Below are positions 1-9,294 of a stretch of 64,000 nt of DNA, in pieces. Every line of letters starts with the position of its first letter. The stretch's first letter is position 1. Origin of the DNA: an uncultured Lachnospiraceae bacterium (lineage in GTDB: Bacteria; Bacillota; Clostridia; Lachnospirales; Lachnospiraceae). Below the pieces are notes generated by a model. That model saw only the letters and a program-made list of their open reading frames with translations, ran no database searches and had not been told where the DNA came from. A program made the translations under genes and the position numbers. The DNA is taken from the NCBI GenBank assembly GCA_947174015.1, contig CAMWHJ010000002.1, positions 26,206 through 90,205 of the forward strand, in the 5' to 3' direction.

Positions 1-496
1 GCTGATTGTTTTCGTAAAGTGCCTGCCGCATTGTCTCAAATTGCTGGCACAACGTTCCAAGTTCATCTTTATTATCATATCCAACTTGAAAATCCAATTC
101 ATTGGCTGCAATCATGTCTGAGCCGTAGGTCAGCTCCATCAATGGGGTGCTGATTTTATTCTTATAAAAAAGGAAAACTGCCATAATCATGCCTATCACG
201 GAAAAACAAAGGATACTATATGTCTGAACAAAATCACATATTTCAGATAAATGAGAATCCCATTCATTCATTTCATAAGAATCAGGACGGGGAACATCTA
301 TCACATATCCTGTCATTTGCAGATTCTCCTGTAATTCTGTGTAGATTGTCTCATCTGTATATTTCCACCAGATTTTCTGCTGTTCCCGTTCCGCAGCAAA
401 CATAGCCCATGCCCCCAGCAGGAAACTTCCTACAATGGCTATCGCCATGTATAAAATAATGGTTTTTCGGATGGAAAGATTTTTTATTTTATCCAT
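1..496 (-). CDS. sensor histidine kinase, N-terminal part (TM segments, HAMP-like region), truncated by window start
   Basis: Minus-strand frame from ATG at 496 reads MDKIKNLSIRKTIILYMAIAIVGSFLLGAWAMFAAEREQQKIWWKYTDETIYTEL...NKISTPLMELTYGSDMIAANELDFQVGYDNKDELGTLCQQFETMRQAL; overlaps the response-regulator stop codon. Confidence 0.8.
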   Translation of the reverse strand, partial: MDKIKNLSIRKTIILYMAIAIVGSFLLGAWAMFAAEREQQKIWWKYTDETIYTELQENLQMTGYVIDVPRPDSYEMNEWDSHLSEICDFVQTYSILCFSVIGMIMAVFLFYKNKISTPLMELTYGSDMIAANELDFQVGYDNKDELGTLCQQFETMRQALYENNQ

Positions 497-1158
497 CGGT
501 AGCCCATCCCCCAAACAGTCTCAATGTATTCCGTCTCTGTGAAATCCGCAAGTTTCTTACGAATTCGCCGGATAATTTCTGTCACCACACGACTGTCCCC
601 CTCTCCTTCGTATCCACATACTTTTTCATAGATTCGCTCTTTCTCAAAAACCTGCCCCGGATTCATGGACAGAAATTCTAAAATACCATATTCCAGTTTG
701 GTCAGTTCCACATATTCCATTTCTATCTGTACCTTTTTTGAAACATAATCAATCATGAGACCATTTTTGAATCGGTACTCTGGTCTTATTTTATGACGTT
801 CTTCCCTTTTTAAATGTGCAACAATTCGGGCATCTAACTCTTTGAGGCTAAATGGTTTTAAAATATAATCGTCTCCTCCTGAGAGCAGACCAGTGATGCG
901 ATCCTGTTCTTCCACTCGGGCTGTGAGGAATAGGATGGGACATGATATCTTGTCCCTGATATGTCTGCATACTTCAATGCCATTGATATGAGGCATATTG
1001 ATATCCAGCAAAATCAAATCCGGATTTTGTTTGATTTTCTCCAATGCTTCCTGTCCGTTTTCAGCAGTCATCACTTGGTATCCTTTTAACTCAAAATATC
1101 CCTGCACCATTTTTAGCAAGGCTTTGTCATCATCTACAAATAGCAGCTCATATCCCAT
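484..1158 (-). CDS. OmpR/PhoB-family response regulator
   Basis: Receiver motif LLFVDDDKALLKMVQGYF...LILLDINMPHINGIEVCRHIR...LTAR and C-terminal winged helix (TVWGMGYRWIK). Start placed at internal ATG (MGYELLFVDDD) rather than the track ATG at 1299. Confidence 0.93.
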   Translation of the reverse strand: MGYELLFVDDDKALLKMVQGYFELKGYQVMTAENGQEALEKIKQNPDLILLDINMPHINGIEVCRHIRDKISCPILFLTARVEEQDRITGLLSGGDDYILKPFSLKELDARIVAHLKREERHKIRPEYRFKNGLMIDYVSKKVQIEMEYVELTKLEYGILEFLSMNPGQVFEKERIYEKVCGYEGEGDSRVVTEIIRRIRKKLADFTETEYIETVWGMGYRWIK

Positions 1159-1457
1159 TGCTTCATCACCTAACCATTCCTCCTGTCCAGTAATACTATT
1201 ATTATATTCGTCCGGCAAATCCTCTGCAAGATAGTGTTCGCTCATGCAATGCAAATACGACACCAAAGCAAATTTGTTGCATCTTCTCATCGGAATCATT
1301 CTATCATAATATTTGCCCTTTTTCCACTTCTGTAAATGCCCAAAATTATAAATATTATTATTGACACAGGAGGCGGAAACCTATATACTAAACAACAGAG
1401 CAAAGGGCACGAACTTTGTATGATAACTATCAACCCAAGCAAGATAAGGAGGACAAC

Positions 1458-1547
1458 ATGCAGTGCAGCAATAAAACAAACTTAAATTTAATAACAGATA
1501 AACACGGTGCGATTATCCATGGAAATATAGTGAAAATATCCTTGTAA
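1458..1547 (+). CDS. small ORF (29 codons) with strong Shine-Dalgarno, upstream of rtcB
   Basis: ataaggaggacaacATG; translation MQCSNKTNLNLITDKHGAIIHGNIVKISL; stop lies inside a GTAAC-type palindrome. Confidence 0.4.
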   Translation: MQCSNKTNLNLITDKHGAIIHGNIVKISL

Positions 1548-1585
1548 CTGTTTCGCATAGGGCTGTGTATTCACAGAACAGTTAC
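1544..1585. repeat. 42-bp copy (A) of the GTAAC palindrome family
   Basis: GTAACTGTT...CTGTG tatt CACAG...AACAGTTAC. Confidence 0.65.
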
Positions 1586-1659
1586 ATATCTTTTTATGCA
1601 TACAAATTGTATGTAGTTATTATTTTTTCTTATAAGCAGCTTTGTATTTTCTGGTAATC

Positions 1660-1698
1660 AACACCTATATAGGGTGTTTTTTTAGTGTCTAAAACACC
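1660..1698 (+). promoter_or_regulatory. candidate attenuator: terminator hairpin and mutually exclusive downstream hairpin before rtcB
   Basis: AACACCT-atata-GGGTGTT followed by T-run (1660-1684); alternative stem GGTGTTTT (1673-1680)/AAAACACC (1691-1698) shares the same GGTGTT arm. Confidence 0.5.
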
Positions 1699-1718
1699 TT
1701 TCAGAAAGGAATAATGAT

Positions 1719-2855
1719 ATGATTACTATTTATGGAAACTATACAAATGCTATCGTCTATACCACCAACAATGATGAATATGCGATTGATGAATATGCAC
1801 GAAAACAACTGCAAATGATTTGCAATCACCCAAGTTCTGCCAAAAGTAAAATACGTGTCATGCCAGACGTACATCCGGGCAAAGTGGGAACCATAGGACT
1901 TACCATGACCATAGGCGATTCGCTCCTTCCCTCACTGGTGGGTGTGGATATTGGCTGCGGAATGACCATTGCAAAAATCAAAGCAAAAAATATGGAATAC
2001 CAGAAATTAGATACTGTTATTCGTGAAAATGTTCCCTCCGGTGGAAAAATCAGAAAACATTCACACAAACTGAGCCATGCCATTGATTTGAGCAAACTAT
2101 ACTGCTATAAATCAATTAACAAAGAAAAAGCAGCTTTAAGTATTGGCACGTTGGGCGGCGGAAATCATTTCATAGAAGTAGATAAAGACGCAGATGATAA
2201 TCTTTATATTGTACTCCATTCCGGAAGCCGTCATTTAGGTATGGAAGTGACAGAATACTATCTCAAGGAAGGACAGCGAGAATCACAGAGAAAAAAACAG
2301 GGGCATGCTCCCTATGAGATGACCTGCCTTGAGGGTGACTTATTAGATTCCTATATTCATGATTTGGCTATTACACAAGAATATGCAAGATTAAACAGAG
2401 ATGCCATGATTGACGAGATCGTCCGCGGCATGAAATGGCGAATTCTGGACAGTTACACTTGTATTCACAACTATGTGGATTTATCAGGGGAGATCCCTAT
2501 TCTGAGAAAGGGTGCCATACGTGCGAATACAGAAGAGAACGTTATCATTCCCATCAATATGCGGGATGGAATTATACTTGGCAAAGGCAAGGGAAATCCT
2601 GATTGGAATTGTTCTGCCCCCCATGGAGCAGGAAGAATTTATAAACGTTCTGAGGTAAAGGAACATCATACCGTCTCTGAATTTAAAAAGGCTATGGAGG
2701 GAATTTATTCTGTCTGCGTAAATAAAGACACCTTGGATGAAGCACCTTTTGCATATAGGAGGATAGAGGATATCATTGATGTGATTGGAGAGACCGTAAA
2801 TATTGATAAGATTATAAAGCCGGTATATAATTTTAAAGCAGGCGGAAAAAATTAG
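1719..2855 (+). CDS. rtcB: RtcB-family RNA ligase
   Basis: 378 aa; RtcB signature residues PDVHPGKVGTIGLTMT, GVDIGCGM, LGGGNHFIEV, LHSGSRHLG, APHGAGR. Confidence 0.92.
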   Translation: MITIYGNYTNAIVYTTNNDEYAIDEYARKQLQMICNHPSSAKSKIRVMPDVHPGKVGTIGLTMTIGDSLLPSLVGVDIGCGMTIAKIKAKNMEYQKLDTVIRENVPSGGKIRKHSHKLSHAIDLSKLYCYKSINKEKAALSIGTLGGGNHFIEVDKDADDNLYIVLHSGSRHLGMEVTEYYLKEGQRESQRKKQGHAPYEMTCLEGDLLDSYIHDLAITQEYARLNRDAMIDEIVRGMKWRILDSYTCIHNYVDLSGEIPILRKGAIRANTEENVIIPINMRDGIILGKGKGNPDWNCSAPHGAGRIYKRSEVKEHHTVSEFKKAMEGIYSVCVNKDTLDEAPFAYRRIEDIIDVIGETVNIDKIIKPVYNFKAGGKN

Positions 2856-3173
2856 TGGTGAATATTCTTTGAAGTATGGGAATTCCTGTATAAACTTCAC
2901 TTACATATTCCCCCTTTCATAGAAATCCTATTTGGATTATTTTGGGAAAAATATCATATATTTCTGATAAAGTTTGCGATAATTTAGCAGATTTGAGGAA
3001 ATATTACAAAATAAAGTCACATTATATATGTTAGCAGTGTTCTAATGTATTCTAACAACTTGGACTTTTTAGTGATACAATAAAGAGGATAGATTTCTTC
3101 CATAACATACTGTAATGGATAAGTCTAAATAATTAGAAGAAGAGTGAATTTTTTTTCATTTGGAGGTGGCAAC

Positions 3174-3497
3174 GTGAGTGATTTTAACGTGCTGGGACAC
3201 ATCAATCGATTATGCGAGAATTATGGGTGGACGTATTATCGATTAGCACAGGAAGCTGATATCCCATATTCTACCATCACCAATATGGCAAAGCGAAACA
3301 CCATTCCTTCCATTCCTACATTGGAGCGAATCTGCTTTGCCTTTGGAATTACCTTGGCTGATTTTTTTACCGCAACAAAATCCACAGAGGATATTGATTA
3401 TTCTTATCAGCGTTTTTCTTTGTACTGGTCAAAACTTGCAGAGGAAGATCGTGAAATGATGATTGCTTTAGCAAAAAGATTAGGCGAGAATGCGTAA
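3174..3497 (+). CDS. XRE-family helix-turn-helix regulator
   Basis: GTG start behind GGAGGTGG (VSDFNVLGHINRLCENYGWTYYRLAQEADIPYSTITNMAKRNTIPSIPTLERICFAFGITLADFF); HTH_3-like. Confidence 0.85.
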   Translation: MSDFNVLGHINRLCENYGWTYYRLAQEADIPYSTITNMAKRNTIPSIPTLERICFAFGITLADFFTATKSTEDIDYSYQRFSLYWSKLAEEDREMMIALAKRLGENA

Positions 3498-3524
3498 AAG
3501 GTGCCGCAAGGCACCTTTTTTCTT
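3496..3524 (+). terminator. intrinsic terminator after XRE gene
   Basis: aaaaggtgcc-gcaa-ggcaccttttttctttt. Confidence 0.85.
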
Positions 3525-3560
3525 TTACTAAATTTGTTCCCACTGACATTGTCCTAAATG

Positions 3561-6089
3561 CTAATCTAATAGATATCTATTCCCCTGCAGTAAATCCCAC
3601 TGAATTCTTTGATATGTTTTCAGGCTTTCGCTGTCTACGCTCTTTGTAATATTCTTATGAGTAATGGGATACTCCTGCCGAAGTTTATAAATATAATCAT
3701 AGTATGCCCGATATTGTATGCCTGATTTATGCAAAATCTCCGGTGCAACCTGACTAAGAGACAAATAAGTCTCTGCAATGGAAGTATCACAATAATTGGA
3801 ATAGGCATACAGTGGCGTGGTATACTTCAAATAATCATCACTTAAATATCCATCCTCGGAATTCACCAGCAATGGCGGCAAATGATCCCCATAAATATAG
3901 ATAAGCACCGGTTTTTTCTCAGTTTCAAAGTAATCAATCAGCCGCCCCATTTGTATATCAAAGTTATAAACGGTCTGTCCATAATTTCCCAATTCTTTCA
4001 CTGCCTCACTGCTGTAACAGTGAGATTCTGCCTGAATGTGAGTGGAGCTGTATTTCTCGCCATAAGGAGAATGTCCCTCCAGAGAAGCCCCAAAAAGAAA
4101 CACCGGTTCTTGGCTGTTTTCCACCACCTTTAAAATCATGTCCACAAAAACACTGTCATTTGCAAGATTATCTCTCAGAAAATCCTCACTGGTCAGATGA
4201 AAATCCTCCTTGCTGATAAAATCATCAAAACCCATATTTTCATAGGAAATATCACGGTTGTAATAGTCCGCATTGTTGGCATGGACGGCATAAGTCATGT
4301 ATCCATTGTCATGAAATTCTCTGGCAATACTTCCTGTGGGGTTTCCTGTTTTCTTAAAATAAGTGGTGTATGGTATGGCATCTCCTGATATAAACAGGTT
4401 GCTTAAGCCCGTAAGAGACTCAAATTCTGCCGCTGCGGTTCTCCCGCCATAACTGGGAGATATGATATTGCAAACCTTATATGGTGCCAAATTGGATGTC
4501 AGAGAGGTATTGAAAGAAATGCCCTCAATCTCTTCCACTTGAAATAACGATTCTGCAAGAATCAAAATCACCGTAGGTCTTTCCTGATTTTCTCCGGAAT
4601 GATTCTTGTACTGCTCCATTTCTGTCCGAATACCTTCGTTGTAGCCCTCCGGTTCCCCGGTATTCTGGTTGCCGCTGAATTCCAGCAAAGTATACAGACC
4701 AAACCCCATGGCATTAAGCTGTTCCTTATTGGTGAGGTATTCTTTCTTGGTATTTATGCCTATATTTTCAAAAACATTACACAAAATAAGGATAGTCAAT
4801 ACAAAAAAACACAAAACTGTGGGTATGGCACTCCAATGAAAATGCGGTTTCAAATATTCTCGGAGTTTTTTTCGAAATTTTACACAAAGCACCACAATTC
4901 CAACAAAGAGCATCAAAACAGTCAACAATATCCAAAAGTTTACATACTGTCCGGCAATTCCCACAATCTCTCCTGCCAGTGCAAAGTCTGCACTGGAAAA
5001 TAATGCATTTTGATACTTCATCTTAATCAGATTTCCCAGAAGATACAAACCAAAGACAACCGCAAAGATCAAATTGCCCAACGGCATACCTAAAAGTCTC
5101 TGCAGCGTAAGCACCAGCAGACAAAACACCAATACATTCACTGCCAGCATGGAATTAAAATACATATGGCTCAAATACCAGCCAAAGCTCTCATCATTGA
5201 AACTATACTGAAAATATCCATGCAGTGCGATATACGTCACAGCAAACAACAGCGTGGACAAATGTCCTTTCACTGCCAAATACCCCAAAAAGCACACGGT
5301 GAGCCAAATCATAAGATTTCCTAAATCATATTCCCAGAACAGCTTATTTGTATTTGTATTTGTATGCCAGCTAAAGAACAAGGCAATTACAAATCCAATG
5401 ATATAGCTGCCCCCATAAGAAATACTGCGAAAAATCCCATGCCTGTCTGGGGTATCTGCCATATCCTTTGGCAAAATCTTTCTCTTTACAGTCAGAACCG
5501 GCAACAGCAAAAGCAATGAAAACCATAGAAAACATATGGTAATAGAAAACGCTTTTCTACTATAATACTTTGTGAGATAACTATTGTTATTGATAATAAT
5601 ACTATCTATCTGTAATGTCTGCTTTTGTCGTGAGGCTAAATCAATCCGCAGCCCATTGTCGTTTTCTGCTGCTTTCTTAAGTGCAACCCGGTTGCAGCCC
5701 TCTCCCATCACAAAATTGACTGACTGATAGGAATCTGCATAATATACATAGACATCCTCTCCCAAATTCGTGGCAGAAATCACATTCAGTTCCAAGGTAT
5801 GCAAATTTGTAAGACCATTATTTATTAGATTCACAAAAATCCATGGATCTGCCGAATCGGAAGTGATACTGCCATCTTCATTCTGCGTAAATTCTTTTAA
5901 ATATGCTTTGGGCGGTGTAAATTCCTGTGAGGTAATCACAGCTTCAGGATAAATTTTTCCTGTGATATGAGAAGTAATCCCAAAGATGTTCACCGAAAAC
6001 AAAATTCCTGCTAAAAACAAAAGCAGCCACACAATTCCTGCAGCAATGAAACCTGCTTTCCTTTTATTCATGCTCTGCCTCTTTCCCAT
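3561..6089 (-). CDS. LTA synthase / phosphoglycerol transferase family sulfatase-fold membrane protein
   Basis: 842 aa, multiple TM helices then sulfatase domain (PTVILILAESLFQVEE, SPSYGGRTAAAEFESLTGL, LIYIYGDHLPPL). Confidence 0.85.
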   Translation of the reverse strand: MGKRQSMNKRKAGFIAAGIVWLLLFLAGILFSVNIFGITSHITGKIYPEAVITSQEFTPPKAYLKEFTQNEDGSITSDSADPWIFVNLINNGLTNLHTLELNVISATNLGEDVYVYYADSYQSVNFVMGEGCNRVALKKAAENDNGLRIDLASRQKQTLQIDSIIINNNSYLTKYYSRKAFSITICFLWFSLLLLLPVLTVKRKILPKDMADTPDRHGIFRSISYGGSYIIGFVIALFFSWHTNTNTNKLFWEYDLGNLMIWLTVCFLGYLAVKGHLSTLLFAVTYIALHGYFQYSFNDESFGWYLSHMYFNSMLAVNVLVFCLLVLTLQRLLGMPLGNLIFAVVFGLYLLGNLIKMKYQNALFSSADFALAGEIVGIAGQYVNFWILLTVLMLFVGIVVLCVKFRKKLREYLKPHFHWSAIPTVLCFFVLTILILCNVFENIGINTKKEYLTNKEQLNAMGFGLYTLLEFSGNQNTGEPEGYNEGIRTEMEQYKNHSGENQERPTVILILAESLFQVEEIEGISFNTSLTSNLAPYKVCNIISPSYGGRTAAAEFESLTGLSNLFISGDAIPYTTYFKKTGNPTGSIAREFHDNGYMTYAVHANNADYYNRDISYENMGFDDFISKEDFHLTSEDFLRDNLANDSVFVDMILKVVENSQEPVFLFGASLEGHSPYGEKYSSTHIQAESHCYSSEAVKELGNYGQTVYNFDIQMGRLIDYFETEKKPVLIYIYGDHLPPLLVNSEDGYLSDDYLKYTTPLYAYSNYCDTSIAETYLSLSQVAPEILHKSGIQYRAYYDYIYKLRQEYPITHKNITKSVDSESLKTYQRIQWDLLQGNRYLLD

Positions 6090-7605
6090 CCGGCAGCTCT
6101 CCCATATAATAGAACCCTTTACACTCCTTTAATTTCACCGTTTGCAGAGTGCCTAACAGGGAGACATCTCCCGGAAAATGTACCAGCATATTGTTGGACA
6201 TTCTGCCGGTTACCAAAGATTTATCCTGCTGATTTATTTCTTCCACCAAGACCTGCTGCACACTTCCTTCATAGACCTGTGCCCTCTTTCTTGCAATGGC
6301 TTGTACTTCTTTTAATAGGCGTTCAAATCTATCCTTTGTCACTTCCTCTGGAACTTGATTTTCCATAACTGCTGCTGGTGTTCCGGTGCGTTTGGAATAG
6401 ATAAAAGTAAAGGCATTATCAAATTCCACCTGCTTCACCACATCCATGGTATCTAAGAAATCCTCCTCTGTCTCCCCCGGAAAACCAATGATAATATCAG
6501 TGGTTAAGGAGATGTCCGGAATTTCCTCTCGGATTTTCTTGGCTAGATTCAGATACTTTTCCTTGTCATATCTGCGGTTCATCTCCTTTAATACTCTGGA
6601 ACTGCCGGACTGCAAAGGCAGATGCAGGTGACGGCATATTTTCTTTGAATGTTTCATCACTTCTATTAATTCCCCAGACAAATCTTTGGGGTGGGACGTC
6701 ATAAACCGGATACGTTCTAAGCCCTCAATTTTCTCTATCTCCCGCAAAAGTTGGGCAAAACTTATGGGTTCTTCCAGGGTTTTTCCATAGGAATTTACAT
6801 TTTGTCCCAACAGCATAATTTCTATCACACCGTCTGCCACCAACTGCTGAATCTCATGGATAATATCCTTGGGATTCCGACTGCGCTCTCTGCCTCGCAC
6901 ATAGGGTACAATACAATAGCTGCAAAAATTATTACAGCCAAACATAATATTGGTACCGGACTTAAACTTAAATTTTCGTTCCATGGGCAAATCTTCCACA
7001 ATTTTATCCGTATCCTGCCAAATATCAATGACAGTACGCCCTGATTCAAACATGGTGGTCATCAGTTCTGCCAATTTAAATACATTGTGGGTTCCAAAGA
7101 TCAGATCCACATGACGGTAGCTCTTCTTAATCTTTTCCACCACCTGAGGCTCCTGCATCATACAACCACATAGGGCAATTCTCATATGGGGATTTTTCCG
7201 TTTCACACCGTTTAAGTAGCCCAATCTGCCATAAACCTTTAAATTCGCATTTTCCCTTACAGTACAAGTATTGTAAATAACAAAATCGGCTGTTTCATCT
7301 TCTGCGGGTATATAGCCAATTTTCTCCAATACACCGGCAAGCTTTTCTGCATCCCTTGCATTCATCTGACATCCAAAATTTTGGACAAAATAGGTAAGCG
7401 GCCTGCCGGCTTCTTTCCTTTCCCTCTCCACATACTTTGCTGCCTTTGCCATAAAGTAATACTGTCTTTGGGTTTCCTCTCTGGGTGGCTCCTTGGTAAG
7501 GTCTACCAAAGCCATAAGTTCTTTATTTTCCAACATAGCAATCATAATCAGGCATCTGCCTGTACTTTCCTTTCTTAATTCTTTTGTCAACACAGTCATA
7601 AGCAT
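6064..7605 (-). CDS. miaB: tRNA-2-methylthio-N6-dimethylallyladenosine synthase MiaB (true start probably an internal ATG)
   Basis: UPF0004 (YFVQNFGCQMNARDAEKL), radical SAM CNNFCSYCIVPYVRGRERSR, TRAM-like C-terminus. Confidence 0.95.
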   Translation of the reverse strand: MLMTVLTKELRKESTGRCLIMIAMLENKELMALVDLTKEPPREETQRQYYFMAKAAKYVERERKEAGRPLTYFVQNFGCQMNARDAEKLAGVLEKIGYIPAEDETADFVIYNTCTVRENANLKVYGRLGYLNGVKRKNPHMRIALCGCMMQEPQVVEKIKKSYRHVDLIFGTHNVFKLAELMTTMFESGRTVIDIWQDTDKIVEDLPMERKFKFKSGTNIMFGCNNFCSYCIVPYVRGRERSRNPKDIIHEIQQLVADGVIEIMLLGQNVNSYGKTLEEPISFAQLLREIEKIEGLERIRFMTSHPKDLSGELIEVMKHSKKICRHLHLPLQSGSSRVLKEMNRRYDKEKYLNLAKKIREEIPDISLTTDIIIGFPGETEEDFLDTMDVVKQVEFDNAFTFIYSKRTGTPAAVMENQVPEEVTKDRFERLLKEVQAIARKRAQVYEGSVQQVLVEEINQQDKSLVTGRMSNNMLVHFPGDVSLLGTLQTVKLKECKGFYYMGELPDGKEAEHE

Positions 7606-7631
7606 AGCATACTTTCAAATCTCCCGCAATG

Positions 7632-8414
7632 CTACTTTTCGAAAAATCCAATGGTTTTATACAACAGCATCGCCATCATGCAAAGAAGAAGAATGCTGGT
7701 CATCACCCAGTCCAGCTTATAAACCTGACTTCCATAGATGATAAGATAGCCCAGACCGGCTCTGGCAGCCAAAAATTCTCCTATGATAACACCCACCAGT
7801 GAAAGTCCCACGTTTACCTTCATATTGCTGATAATTGCAGGAATTCCCGAAGGCAGCACCACTTTATATAAAACCTGCCACTTACTGCCGCCCAAAGTAT
7901 AGATTAACTTTTCTTTTTCGCCATCCGTCCGTTGAAAAGTAGTATACAGTTGAATCATACTTCCAAAAATCGCCACCGAAATTCCAGCTACAATAATGGT
8001 GGTCTTTCCTGTTCCCAGCCAGACAATCAATAAAGGTGCTAAGGCTGACTTTGGCAGCGAATTCAGCACCACCAGATAGGGTTCTAAAACCTTGGCAGCC
8101 CCTTTGCTCATCCACAGTATCATTGCCACCAGAATGCTGATTATGGTGGTTAATGTAAAACTTACTACGGTTTCCAAAAAAGTAATGGAAGTATGTTTTA
8201 GCAAATCCCCGGACTTGGTCAGGGAAAAAATGGTCTTTCCGATGCGGACAGGGCTGCTGAAAATAAAATCATCAATCAGCTTTAAGCTGGCCGATATCTG
8301 CCAGAGGACTAAAAACGCCAAAATAATCCCCACCTGTGCCAACCGTATATGTCTTTTTGTTCTGCGGATATCATCTAAAAATACAATTTGTTCTGCGGAT
8401 ACTTTATACTCCAC
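7632..8414 (-). CDS. ABC transporter permease (SsuC/TauC/ThiX-type)
   Basis: BPD_transp_1-like sequence (LPSGIPAIISNMKVNVGLSLVGVIIGEFLAARAGLGYLI); likely GTG start (VEYKVSAEQ) overlapping the ATPase stop. Confidence 0.88.
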   Translation of the reverse strand: MEYKVSAEQIVFLDDIRRTKRHIRLAQVGIILAFLVLWQISASLKLIDDFIFSSPVRIGKTIFSLTKSGDLLKHTSITFLETVVSFTLTTIISILVAMILWMSKGAAKVLEPYLVVLNSLPKSALAPLLIVWLGTGKTTIIVAGISVAIFGSMIQLYTTFQRTDGEKEKLIYTLGGSKWQVLYKVVLPSGIPAIISNMKVNVGLSLVGVIIGEFLAARAGLGYLIIYGSQVYKLDWVMTSILLLCMMAMLLYKTIGFFEK

Positions 8415-9168
8415 CTGCCCCAAGCTCCTTCCATAATAAGTTAAAGTAATCCTTAAATTCCGGTGCATTGCGGGAAGTAAAAGGGGTACGGTTTTCAATG
8501 CTTAACTCAATGGGTATGATGGTTTTCACGACAGCAGGACGTTTGGTCAGCACAATCACCCGATCCGCCAGAGAAATGGCTTCTGACAAATCATGAGTCA
8601 CCAGAATAGCAGTTTTTCGCTCCCGTTTTATAATCATGCCGATATCATCTGCCACAGAAATTCTTGTCTGATAGTCCAATGCTGAGAAGGGTTCATCCAG
8701 TAAGAGTAAATCCGGCTCCATAGCAAGTGTTCGTATCAGAGCCGCTCTCTGACGCATTCCGCCGGACAGCTCTGAGGGCTTTTTGTACTTAAATTCCGCC
8801 AAGCCATAGGTGTCCAGCATCTGCTCAATATGTGCCTCCTTTTCTTTGGTCAGGTTTTTGTTAATTTCCGGTCCAAGAATCACATTTCGGTAAATGGTAC
8901 GCCACTCAAACAGATGATCCTTTTGCAGCATATAACCAATGTTCGTCTGGGTATTTTGACTGCTGTAAAGAGTAATATTGCCCTTTTCCGGAGTATTCAG
9001 CCCGGAGATCAGGGAAAGCAGAGTGGACTTGCCACAACCGGAGGGACCGATAATTGCCACAAATTCGCCCTTTTCTACCTGAAAAGAAATATCCCAGAGA
9101 GCCGGCTGCTCTCCTTCTTCACTATGGTAGGTAAAGCTTACATTTTGCAGTGACAGCATAACACTCAT
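8404..9168 (-). CDS. ABC transporter ATP-binding protein (nitrate/sulfonate/thiamine-precursor type)
   Basis: Walker A GPSGCGKST, signature LSGGMRQRAALIR, Walker B LLLLDEPFSALD; start MSVMLSLQNVSFTY. Confidence 0.92.
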   Translation of the reverse strand: MSVMLSLQNVSFTYHSEEGEQPALWDISFQVEKGEFVAIIGPSGCGKSTLLSLISGLNTPEKGNITLYSSQNTQTNIGYMLQKDHLFEWRTIYRNVILGPEINKNLTKEKEAHIEQMLDTYGLAEFKYKKPSELSGGMRQRAALIRTLAMEPDLLLLDEPFSALDYQTRISVADDIGMIIKRERKTAILVTHDLSEAISLADRVIVLTKRPAVVKTIIPIELSIENRTPFTSRNAPEFKDYFNLLWKELGAGGV

Positions 9169-9175
9169 CAAAAAA

Positions 9176-9232
9176 CCTCTCATAAGATAAACTTCTTTCT
9201 TTATCTTATGAGAGGTCTTGCTGTTTTGACAA
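9176..9232 (-). promoter_or_regulatory. 16-bp perfect palindrome combining terminator hairpin (+T6), RBS and a candidate sigma-A promoter upstream of the ABC operon
   Basis: cctctcataagataaa(9176-9191)-8 nt-tttatcttatgagagg(9200-9215); minus-strand TTGTCA (9232-9227)-18 nt-TAAGAT (9208-9203); minus-strand TTTTTT directly after the stem. Confidence 0.6.
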
Positions 9233-9294
9233 TATGTAAGATTGATTTTCTAATCCATTCTGCTCATAGATTGACACATTTCTATACACTACCA

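Noticed and set aside
9216-9294. TPP or other riboswitch upstream of the ABC transporter
   Set aside because: The intergenic space is too short and no conserved riboswitch core was visible; the hairpin is better explained as terminator/promoter overlap.
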